Assembly: GCA_964017045.1 (NCBI GenBank)
Contig: OZ024796.1
Coordinates: 21,723,510 to 21,787,509, forward strand
DNA from: Omphiscola glabra
Lineage: Eukaryota > Mollusca > Gastropoda > Lymnaeidae
Direction of reading: 5' to 3'
Length of the DNA stretch: 64,000 nucleotides
Position numbers and translations under genes: made by a program. Within the stretch, counting starts at the first letter, position 1. Each line of letters opens with the position of its first letter. The notes beneath the pieces are model-generated. The model was not told where the DNA came from. It made no database searches and saw nothing but the letters and a program-made list of their open reading frames with translations. This document shows positions 47,501 to 54,429 of the stretch, piece after piece.

Positions 47501-49029
47501 TAAGAAGAAAATAATGAGAATCAAACCCACAATGTATGATAACCAAACAACAAAAGGGAAAGCTGAAATTTGCAATATATTAGATCTGTTATATACAATA
47601 ACATGTTATTAAAATTTTAAAAAAATAATAATAATGCAGTGAACGCGAATACACACAAACAAATGCAGCAATGAAAAAAGCTACATGAGAAAGATGGGCC
47701 ATACATTAAAGTTCCGTGGTGGCAGTAAGGTAGAAGGAAATAAGTGAAACAAAGTAGGGGAAAGACTAAAAATGGACGTAACAAAGCAACGAACGTGTCT
47801 GCAAGAAGCAATCTTTAGCGAAAACACAACAGTGTAATAAATCTAAACATTAAAAGAAACACTTAGCTGCAATGCAGTATCCGATGGGACAGGAATGTAG
47901 GTAATCTAGTGAAGCCTATACACGTGTACTAATTTTTTTTTATTAAGGAAATGTTGTTTTATACCCATTTTACTTACACCCCCGTGTGTAACCTAAATGT
48001 GTCGTGGATCCCAGATGAAGACCCACACATTCAAAGTGTTGGCTGGACTAAGGTTTCTGTCCACCATATTCAAAAATTGATTGAACAAATCTGTCCATCC
48101 CCAGCTACTACCAAAGAAAATCAGCAAGCTGAAGAACCTCGAAACCCTCCTACTGTTCATCAACCAACTGACCAAGTTGCCGGACACCATCGTACAGATG
48201 ACAGAGCTGCGCTGCCTGTGGTTGGGCAACAATCAAATCAAAGCCTTGCCCAAAGGATTCGGTTATCTCACAAAGTTGGACTGGAAAGACAGGTCTGTGA
48301 AGAACTTCAAAAGTCTTCAAAACAAACTTATTTAAGAAATCCTTTTGCACCATCTGTTCTAAAGTAACGTGCTCTTTTCCTTGATATGAACCATTTTAGG
48401 TCCCAATAGTTGAAATTAGCTCATGTGGTCTAGGCCTGATCTACTGAGCTTATCCACACAAAAAAAGTATTGCCCACAAAAAAGATAATCTTATTTTATC
48501 TTTATTTTGGTTAATTGTGTGTAGAAACGCTTTCAAACATACATGGTTATGTGTCCATTTTTTTTTTCATAGGTACACGTCGTCGACACTGGACGGTAAT
48601 CCTCTGGTCAACCCGCCATTCGAGATCTGTCGTCAGGGTCCTGAGGCGATCGAAAGGTACCAGGGCGTAGGTCCTAACATCGATGCCGAGAAGGAGGCGG
48701 AAAAAGACGATAAGAGCCGAGGAAAGGGGAGGAACAGGGCGCCATCAGACGCAGCCAGAAGTCTGCAGGGTTCTGAGGGTGACCGGAGCAGGGGCTCTAT
48801 AGACGCTACAGCTTACCGCAGGGCTAAGGCGCCCTCTGACGCCAGCAAATCCTTGTCACCGGATACGAAAAGTGAAAAGGCGCCAAAATTAGCGGCAGAT
48901 AAAGAGAAGGGGCAGAACTATTTACCGAACATTGCAGGGATGGACCGGAGACGGTCTTCCACGAAAACGAGTGGCGGGAATGAGAGCACTATTCGAAATG
49001 GACAAACCACAGCGCCCTCTAGGAAATGA
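35389..49029 (+). CDS. Leucine-rich-repeat protein gene (five exons)
   Basis: The exons are 35389-35532, 37707-37829, 39323-39526, 48105-48292 and 48573-49029. Every intron starts GT and ends AG, and the phases agree (0, 0, 0, 2), giving 371 residues. About seven typical LRRs follow one another (QILPAEIGKL, EVPVEITLL, ELPNGIKRL, MFPMELCEI, LLPKKISKL, KLPDTIVQM, ALPKGFGYL) and close with a STLDGNPLVNPP cap and ICRQGPEAIERYQ. The tail of about 130 residues is charged, rich in Lys, Arg, Ser, Asp and Ala, with two APSDA motifs, and is probably disordered. There is no signal peptide or membrane segment, so an intracellular scaffold of the Shoc2/LRRC type is likely. The exact orthologue is not recognised. 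Intron 3 is 8.6 kb and full of repeats. Confidence 0.85.
35545..35770. repeat. ~75-80-bp tandem array with poly-G, three copies
   Basis: Each unit has a G run followed by GCAGTATGACGTAAATTATC and CGACTGTGCTGGGTGG. It starts 13 bp after the exon 1 donor of the LRR gene. Confidence 0.85.
36505..36945. repeat. 84-bp tandem array, ~5 copies, in LRR intron 1
   Basis: Units contain TTTTATAATAGGGTAAATTC, AAGCATTTTAAAAGTAGAC and GACGACATATTTGATACC. The 84-bp period keeps a minus-strand frame open (28-residue periodic peptide), which I regard as an artefact. Confidence 0.9.
36950..37700. other. LRR intron 1, distal part
   Basis: AT-rich with CCTGTCAAGTAA direct repeats near 37318-37350 and a C run near 37607. 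The last ~40 bp leads into the exon 2 acceptor. No gene is seen. Confidence 0.5.
37707..37829 (+). CDS. LRR gene, exon 2
   Basis: 41 codons between TTATTCCAG|GTC and GAG|GTAAAC; phase 0 at both ends. Encodes VLDLSPEREACLDYKLQILP and the next LRR. Confidence 0.85.
37968..38180 (-). repeat. GC-rich interspersed repeat, copy 3 (reduced)
   Basis: The reverse complement reads GAGAGTGGACTGAATGC, CGCAGCGTTCTCGGTCGACC and, at its end, CGCTCGACGGCTCACCGACG, matching the second half of the repeats at 11413 and 27010. The middle is diverged with added C runs. It lies in LRR intron 2. Confidence 0.75.
38350..38512. repeat. ~84-bp direct duplication in LRR intron 2
   Basis: Two copies of GCTAGTAACTAC(G/A)AGATAT through GTTGGGGCCTGCATGCA and GTTCCAGAAC. 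Confidence 0.85.
38955..39102 (+). mobile_element. SPIN-type hAT MITE, truncated
   Basis: It keeps the inner GGGTCGCTTAAGACCATCGG, a GGGGGGTCGCCACAACAGG stretch and the right end GAAGGTTGAGAACCACTG. The left terminus is lost. Lies in LRR intron 2. Confidence 0.75.
39323..39526 (+). CDS. LRR gene, exon 3
   Basis: 68 codons between CAACCCAG|GTTCCG and ATCAAG|GTATTC; phase 0. It encodes three LRRs. The donor lies at the start of a 30-bp tandem duplication carrying three more donor-like copies in frame (39557, 39587, 39617). Confidence 0.87.
39505..39640 (+). repeat. 30-bp tandem duplication of a splice donor
   Basis: The unit GTATTCTCCCATTTTGTT plus AACATGATCAAG (12 nt identical to the exon 3 end) recurs at 39527-39556, 39557-39586 and 39587-39616, then as a partial unit. 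Junctions AAG|GTATTC occur three times and GGG|GTATTC once, all 30 bp apart. Confidence 0.95.
39660..40600. other. LRR intron 3, proximal part
   Basis: AT-rich with C/T runs near 39808-39830 and a GTGTGTGGTGGTGG stretch near 40244. Nothing coding. Confidence 0.5.
40606..41030 (+). repeat. ~430-bp interspersed repeat, copy 2
   Basis: Same strand and same order of landmarks as 6669-7099 (CACCCTTCCACTCGATTGAC, CAACCGGGCCGGACTT, CCCTCTAATAGGGTTTACGT, CGCCTAGGAGCA). It ends ~20-30 bp from the 3' end of the minus-strand LINE. Confidence 0.8.
41050..42011 (-). pseudogene. 5'-truncated RTE-like LINE, RT C-terminus to zinc finger, frameshifted
   Basis: On the minus strand a 250-codon frame (41927-41175) begins inside the RT (LLISLQKAHVMMQ). 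It contains YLGSNISRSL, CVLSTLLYGSEVW, LRRILRIRCQDKVT, LRWLGHVRRMEE and GRPRLRYMDVCKK, i.e. the region deleted from the 3617-6388 element. Upstream the frame continues to about 42011, where the FADD box should be but is missing (5' truncation). The zinc finger (CVKCRRDCHSRIGL) is in another frame at 41113-41310, so an indel near 41200-41260 separates them, and its final His/Cys are lost. The 3' UTR motif CATCGTCTCG...GACGG lies at 41067-41097. Inserted in LRR intron 3, antisense to the gene. Confidence 0.85.
42020..43820. other. LRR intron 3, central part
   Basis: AT-rich, with CACACACA tracts near 43330 and 43660 and a C run near 43645. TCTATG tandem (43790-43812). No gene is seen. Confidence 0.5.
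43830..44105 (+). mobile_element. LINE 3' UTR fragment with TATCT-type tail
   Basis: A CTCTTCATCACAGATACTTA block, a GAGGACTGAAAGGTATAAAG block and an AGCGTGCCCCC block lead to TTTGTTTGGATCAATAAAAG, then GTATCTTATCTTATCTTG. The same order occurs at 13790-14190, so both are 3' ends of one LINE family. Confidence 0.6.
44440..44760. repeat. ~38-bp tandem array, ~7 copies
   Basis: Units of GGCATTACAAAGGTAGCCTC followed by ACGACAAAACATAGGAAT. The last two copies share the variant GCGTCACGACC. Confidence 0.9.
44833..44965. repeat. 41-bp tandem array, three copies
   Basis: Units contain TATGTTCATGACACCGTGTA followed by CAACTAACAACTTGTTCATTA; nearly identical. Confidence 0.92.
45130..45475. repeat. 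~32-bp tandem array arranged as ~64-bp dimers
   Basis: Alternating units GACAGACTAGATTTGGAGGT... and GACAGACTAGAGTTGACAGT..., about ten in all. Confidence 0.9.
45484..45668. mobile_element. hAT-like MITE with CAGTGGCGTAG ends
   Basis: Ends CAGTGGCGTAGTG and CACTACGCAACTG. Flanks ATAAGATG and ATAAGGTG match at seven of eight bases. The interior (GGGGCATCATGCCCCGGGCG, TACTATAATATTGTATG) is almost identical to 49245-49410. It lies in LRR intron 3. Confidence 0.85.
45670..46580. other. LRR intron 3, nothing recognised
   Basis: AT-rich with T runs near 45970 and 46170. No gene is seen. Confidence 0.5.
46585..46985. repeat. 15-bp tandem array rich in CACGTG
   Basis: About 26 copies of GTTCTGGTGTCACGT. 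The junction TCACGTGTTC creates a CACGTG palindrome (E-box core) in most units. Located in LRR intron 3. Confidence 0.92.
46970..47165. repeat. ~88-bp direct duplication
   Basis: Two copies of GTGTCACAATCCAGCCACAG through GTGACAGGTACTTA and CCGTTATCGGCTCC. A third copy starts at 47155. Confidence 0.9.
47233..47405. repeat. Diverged ~60-bp tandem units
   Basis: Three copies of TGGCCTCGGGACTGT followed by CCGGAATAAAGGATTCA-like sequence. Confidence 0.7.
47410..48104. other. LRR intron 3, distal part
   Basis: AT-rich; ends at the ATCCCCAG acceptor of exon 4. Nothing else recognised. Confidence 0.5.
48105..48292 (+). CDS. LRR gene, exon 4
   Basis: 188 nt between ATCCCCAG|CTACTA and GACAG|GTCTGT, ending in phase 2. 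It continues the LRR periodicity of exon 3 exactly (NMIK then LLPKKISKL), so no exon is missing between them. Confidence 0.85.
48573..49029 (+). CDS. LRR gene, exon 5 (last)
   Basis: It starts after TTTTTTTTTCATAG, completes the Arg codon split from exon 4, and runs to TGA at 49027. It encodes the last LRR cap and the charged Ser/Ala/Lys-rich tail. Confidence 0.87.
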
Positions 49030-49244
49030 TTGGTGCGCTGTTATACTACTGCGCATAAAGACATTTACGTCACATATTAATTATAATTCACTAACGACAC
49101 CATTTAAATGGACATGTTTAGGTTACATTAGCGCGCTAACCGGCCCCCTACCCTTTTTTTTCCCAAAGCTGTCCAACTGCAGATGATCCGTCCATCCTAT
49201 GAATATTTTTGCTATAGACGCAAAGTTAAAATATAGCTCACCAC

Positions 49245-49410
49245 CAGTGGCGTAGTGAGGGGGGCAAGGGGGGCATCATGCCCCGGGCGCTACTCACAAA
49301 GGGGCGCCAAATGGTATATTTTACTATAATATTGTATGCTTTTCGAATAGGGGGGGGGGCGCTAAAAAGGTATTGTTCCCCGGGCGTGAGTTAAGCTCGC
49401 TACGCCACTG
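49245..49410. mobile_element. hAT-like MITE with CAGTGGCGTAG ends
   Basis: Ends CAGTGGCGTAGTGAGG and GCTACGCCACTG; flanks CTCACCAC and CTCACCAT match at seven of eight bases. It lies just downstream of the LRR stop codon, probably in its 3' flank or UTR. Confidence 0.85.
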
Positions 49411-49414
49411 CTCA

Positions 49415-50810
49415 CCATTGAGTTATTTCCGTCCTTAGAGACTATATATATATACTATGACACTACTTGATGTGCTTGTTTAATACTATCCACACACAAA
49501 ACAACAAACAAACAAACAAAGCACTCCGTCTATCGCCGCCGAATTTTAGTCAATTGCTAAAATAATGAACACAATTTTTGTTTAACCAATCGGACTTCGG
49601 GAATTTTTAAAATGGTTCCCATGGTATTAGAATACACAATTTTAGGACGCCATCGTTAAGTGCTGTTTCTCTTAATTAAAGCTAGAAATTCTGGCTAAAC
49701 ATAAAAGTTGAAGAGGAAACGTACATTTTGTTATAGACTGCACTTCATTTGCGGTGCAGGATAATATAAACCGTTAATCCTGGTACAATGGATTTGTTGC
49801 TACACCACGATATGAGTGTTCTGTGCCCAAATCGTAGTAAGCAAATGAACTAAAAGCACTGAGCAATTTTATTATGGAAATGTTTGTCAAAATTATTAGG
49901 ATTTTTGCCTATGTAATGTTACCTGAAGAGAGTAATTTCTATGCAACAAAGCAGATAACAGAATAACAGATCTATTCGGTTACAGGCGTCCTGTAGTTCA
50001 TTACAAATTACACACATACATTTCATACAAGTTTGCTTACTTAACAATTTACAATATTACACGTCAACAATTTACGATTAAGTAATGTTTGTTTTCCGAA
50101 TGGTTTCACGATATGACAAGTCTAAAAAAAATTGAAATGCAGCCATAGTTTTATGCTATTAAAACTTGTATTTACCTTTCTTACATGTAAAAAAAAAATA
50201 CCTAACCGAAATTGAAATGTATATTTTTGTATAATGCCCTTGATGTTATACAAACAATATGTATAAATAAAACAATGTCTGTTAAGCTTTAATAATGATT
50301 ACGCAAAATACAAATTCAAACATTTCGGCAAATCACTTCATCAGTATAACAAAAAACATTTATATTATTATAAATTAAATGTACATAAAAAATGTACATC
50401 CTACCTATATCTAAAAGTGAAAGAAAAGACAAGAATAAGAATGGGCAAAAGTCTATAACGAAAACAAAGATTGGAATAACGGATAGACAGTGGGTGAAGG
50501 CCTTTGCCAAAACCTTTCAATTTGTGTTTCATCTCATCATAAATTGAAGTTAAAGCTAAACAATTTATATGGTTTTATTTACACAAATTGTTTTTCTCTC
50601 ATTAATCTATATGGAAAAGCTTTACGGCAGTCCAACTCTTTTATAATTTGATGCTATACAGATGTCTGTACTCAAATCAATAAACAAATAATTTATTCTT
50701 CAAATAATTGTACTTGAGATTACCATTTTGTAGTAAATAGAGTGTTGACGTTATTTAAATGATTAACAGGAAACGACAGAACGGAAAAAATAAATAGCTC
50801 TTTGTCAAGA
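49415..50810. other. AT-rich intergenic DNA, nothing recognised
   Basis: No supportable frame or repeat family. Confidence 0.5.
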
Positions 50811-50816
50811 TTGTTT

Positions 50817-50945
50817 AAAGGGGGCCGCCCATAAAGTACGGCCCGCTATTTTTGATAATTTTTACCTCCCCTCACCAATCACAATCTGTCGCAAACTGTC
50901 GACACCCTCCCCCACAAAGTTAGTTACACTTCCAAATTTAACAAA
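50817..50945. repeat. Short interspersed repeat, GGGGCCG... type
   Basis: Begins GGGGGCCGCCCATAAAGTAC and carries TCACAATCTGTCGCAAACTG and CCCTCCCCCAC, like 14586-14690 and 56035-56200. Boundaries tentative. Confidence 0.4.
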
Positions 50946-51299
50946 ATGTTTTAAAAATTAACAACTAATTAAAATTAAATATAAAACAAGCTGTCAGAAT
51001 ACATCCAGCACAACAGAAAGTTATACTCGGTGTCAAAAATCAGCTTTTACATGTATGATAAAAAATGTATGCGTATGATGTACATGAAGTTAACCCAACT
51101 AGGCGGGGACGGGGGGGAGGGGGGGCTTTCCACCACAGGCGTCACTTTTTTCTTAATTTTTGGATTATTTCAAAATTAAGAGGTTTATTTTTGAGTAACT
51201 TGAATTCGATGTTTCTATTATACCTTTTGAACAGGGTAGAATATTTTTAAAGTTTTGTGGGAGGCATTATTTAGCCCAGTTCCTTATATAAACTTAATT

Positions 51300-51545
51300 C
51301 ACTCCGTTTGTGGAGTGCCCCATGGTAATCATTAGGCACAAGCTTACAATCAACCCCATGTGCCCCAGGGTAATCATTAGGCACAAGCTTACAATCAACC
51401 CCATGTGCCCCAGGGTAATCATTAGACACAAGCTTACAATCAACCCCATGTGCCCCAGGGTAATCATTAGACACAAGCTTACAATCAACCCCATGTGCCC
51501 CAGGGTAATCATTAGACACAAGCTTATAATCAACCCCATATTGTA
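51300..51545. repeat. 45-bp tandem array, ~5 copies
   Basis: Units of AAGCTTACAATCAACCCCAT followed by GTGCCCCAGGGTAATCATTAG. A 45-bp period leaves several frames open on both strands; not a gene. Confidence 0.93.
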
Positions 51546-51549
51546 CCAT

Positions 51550-52010
51550 TGATCAGCGTGAGGGAAGGGGGGCATAATTAAGGGTGTTAAAAGACAGTAG
51601 AACAAACTCAAAATGCAAGGGTGCATTATTTTTTAGCACACTTGAATTTGTTGTTTCTTTTAGACGATTTTGAGGTGGCATTTCAAACTTTCGGGTGGGA
51701 AATGGCAAAATTAGCCATAATAATGATTAAAGACATCTTAAATTTCGCACCAGCGGGACGTAAACTATATTCACTCTAGTTATGTCACCCTTGAGGGTAC
51801 GCTTTTGCCCTAGATTATTCTCGCCCCTTAAATCTTTATATTCCCCAGAACATTTTTGATAAATTCAAAATACAAGAATGCCTTTTTTCACATATCTGAA
51901 TTTAGTTTTGCAACATTCCACATTAAATTGGAGAGTAACGGAAGATATCATAGTTAAAATGACAATGTGGTATTTTTTTATGAAATATATTTTGTTTCAT
52001 TGTTGTACAT
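51550..52010. other. AT-rich intergenic DNA, nothing recognised
   Basis: No gene or repeat family seen. Confidence 0.45.
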
Positions 52011-52016
52011 ATTTTT

Positions 52017-52100
52017 GCTCCGGGGGGGGGGAGCACTTGACTTTCCCTGGGGGCAGTGCCGCCCCCCCCCCCGATATATAACTGAAAGGAACCCTGGATG
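52017..52100 (-). repeat. Short GC-rich palindromic repeat, copy C
   Basis: The reverse complement reads TTCCTTTCAGTTATATATCG, a GGGGGGCGGCACTGCCCCC run and AGTCAAGTGCTCCCCC, the same order as 16083-16175. Confidence 0.5.
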
Positions 52101-52545
52101 CAGAGCTGGAAGCAATATTGGTTTCCTTGAAACATGTGTACCGTCGACTGTCGATGGAATCTTCTCAAACATTGTGGTCTTCACGGACTCACAGTTTACT
52201 CTTGAAACTATGGGAAAAAGCTCGACGGAGTCCTAAATGAATTAATGCCCTTATGGAGATAGTGAATGACATTCATGCAAGTGTAAGTGGGAGCTCGGTC
52301 ATCTTCCAAGTGGATGCCTCGACACCAAAAGAGCCGCACAACGTCAACCCGATCGGCCCATGACTCACATGCCGAAACCAGCAATATCAACCCCTGGTGG
52401 AAACTGACCCATGGAGAAAAAAAGTCGCATTACGCAGATGCGAAGTGAACATTGTCCGGTAAATATATAGCTAATTCCATCCACAGGCTCGACTCACGTA
52501 AGGACATGTGCCGACTCTGCGACCTGGCCGAGGAAACATTCGTAT
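52085..52545 (+). pseudogene. LINE RNase H domain relic
   Basis: The + strand gives SNIVVFTDSQFTLETMGK (RNase H D-S motif), then after stops and frameshifts VIFQVDASTPKEPHNVNP and finally IANSIHRLDSRKDMCRLCDL followed by AEET. This order (RNase H, then an MCRLC motif) is that of Jockey/I-type LINE C-termini. No intact frame. Confidence 0.6.
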
Positions 52546-52549
52546 AAAC

Positions 52550-53480
52550 ATAACTGCGGAGCGCCCTGATATAGAAGTGCCCTGATATAGAAGGTTGGTT
52601 TGACATGTCTAACAATGAAGCCTGTTCAACGACTACGTCGTGGCGATGCCCGCTTGATGAGGCTCCTCTGCCCCTGATTGACTGGTCAATTTTGCAAGAG
52701 TTTCAGCTAAACCTTACAGAAAATGTACAGAAAAATAAAAACTGCTACTTTGATTTTTGTTATGTTTATGGTTTAGGGAAGTGGCTCTCGGCGTGTGTGT
52801 CACGACACCCTCGGGGGTCGCCCGACAAAACTGACCAGAAATGTTCTAGTGATTGGCTTACCATGTCCCGTATACAGAACCCTCCACGCTTCAAAAATTT
52901 GAAAACCAACACCTTTTTATCTACAAAAAAGCTCTGCATTCCCCTTCTTTCTCAACAACTGTTTCGCAATATTAATTTATAATACTGGTTGTGGGTACCA
53001 CAACTTGGTAAATATTATAAAGGGTCGCGGCACTAAAACGTTTGAAAAGCACTGGGTAAAGATTGTATTATGAAGCTATTAGTGTTTTCAAACCTTCAAT
53101 TTGATGCCTTCGTGATCGCTACTGGTTCGTCTACACATGCTCTTTTTCACATCTCTTCTCAAATGGGTGGAACATTTACAAAATTTGGAGATGACGCTTT
53201 TCTTTACACTCGGACCCGGGTCCACCGGGTACTTTCATTAAATATGCGGATCATGTATAAAAAAATGCACCTGACTCAGTCTTTATTATAATGGACAGGA
53301 CCGTCTTAACAACAACGGGTCCCATTGGGTGTCAAAGTAATGCACTCCACCCCTCCTCAACTTCCAATTTTCAGCTATGCAAGTGAAGTTATTGAAGAAA
53401 CATTTGGGGCCCCTTGACAGTGCTCATGCGTTAAAACGGTACCGACTATCGACTATCTCGACTGATTATCCCACCCCTAC
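52550..53480. other. Intergenic DNA, nothing firmly recognised
   Basis: The part at 52782-53057 has ACACCCTCGGGGGTCGCCCG at one side and GGGTCGCGGCACTAAAACGT at the other, faintly hAT-like, but ends do not pair well. No gene. Confidence 0.4.
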
Positions 53481-53486
53481 TCTGAC

Positions 53487-53700
53487 CGATTAAACGATGC
53501 TGCTGGGTGCCGTCCATGGCTTGACATGTAAATAGTTACAAGGTGGGCAGGGTGAATACATTTTTTCCTTTTTTTAAAATTATTTTTTAAATAAATGTAA
53601 TTTTTTTAAATGTCATGATTATGTTTGCTAATATGTTTATGTGCAGCTCGGTGAGCTCAGCCTTAGGCTGGGGTACCGCTCTATTTAGACCACTGTAATA
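53487..53700 (+). mobile_element. 3' stub of the CR1/L2-like LINE
   Basis: TAAACGATGCTGCTGGGTGC with a CCGTCCATGGCTTGACATG continuation matches the UTR after the stop at 2986. The terminal hairpin recurs at about 53643-53685 with paired changes (GGT/ACC and CAGCC/GGCTG kept). Ends in a short ATAAT tail. Confidence 0.8.
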
Positions 53701-53704
53701 ATAG

Positions 53705-54299
53705 ATGTTTAGCTTTTTATAAAAAAAATATTTTTGCACGTCAAAGGGGGAAAATCTATATACCTTGTTTAATTAAAAGTGTCATTAGTGATGTGAAACA
53801 TGCTGGGAACGCATTATCTCAACAAGGGGCATATTTGCTTTGTAACCTTCCGATTTTACAATGTAACATTAGAGGTCTGTGAATAGTATGTCAACATAGG
53901 CCCAGAATGTGTTGTTCAAGGGATGTTACAAGTTGAATCCTTGTGGTTTCAGACACATAGACTTTTAGAAAGTTACTTCCCTGTTCAGTGATTATTACAT
54001 TGCCTTATTCCTAGGTTTACTATTAAGAGACATTTGTATATTTTAATATTCAATGTATTAATTTCTCACACTAAATAATTACCAGTTTTCTTATGTTTAT
54101 TTTTTTTCCTTGACGTTTTAATTTTATATAACTGTTTGTTATTAAATTAAGGAATAAAGCCAGTTTTACTGTTTGGATAATGAAAAGTAATGTCCCTTCT
54201 TAGATCTCTTTTCTTCCCTTCTAAATAAAAGACGTTAATGACATTAAAAAGGCAGAACTATCTCAAACTTTCTTTTAAAAGAACGTCACGTAAATCAAC
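53705..54299 (+). promoter_or_regulatory. Upstream region of TMEM214
   Basis: About 600 bp of AT-rich DNA before the TMEM214 ATG. No TATA box or CpG cluster stands out. A short GAACGTCACGTAAATC with a CRE-like GTCACGT core lies 10-17 bp before the ATG. Promoter role is inferred from position only. Confidence 0.3.
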
Positions 54300-54429
54300 A
54301 TGGCATCTGTATCGCAGTGGGAAGTTGTTGGGAAGTCTAAACCTAAAAAGGCAAACCCTGGTTCACAGAATTTGTCTAAAATACAGAAAAAACATCTGAT
54401 TGACAAAATGCCGCGAATCGAAGCTTTTG
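54300..54429 (+). CDS. TMEM214: TMEM214 exon 1
   Basis: ATG 54300 to GCTTTTG|GTAATT; 43 codons plus one base (phase 1). Carries the conserved W-E-V-V start. Confidence 0.85.

Noticed and set aside
47951..48367. 138-codon + strand frame overlapping LRR exon 4 in another frame
   Set aside because: The LRR frame (LLPKKISKL...) with consensus acceptor and donor explains the region; the other frame has no motif.
52782..53057. Possible additional hAT element
   Set aside because: Left AAGTGGCTCTCGGCG and right CGTTTGAAAAGCACTGG pair poorly and no 8-bp duplication is found.
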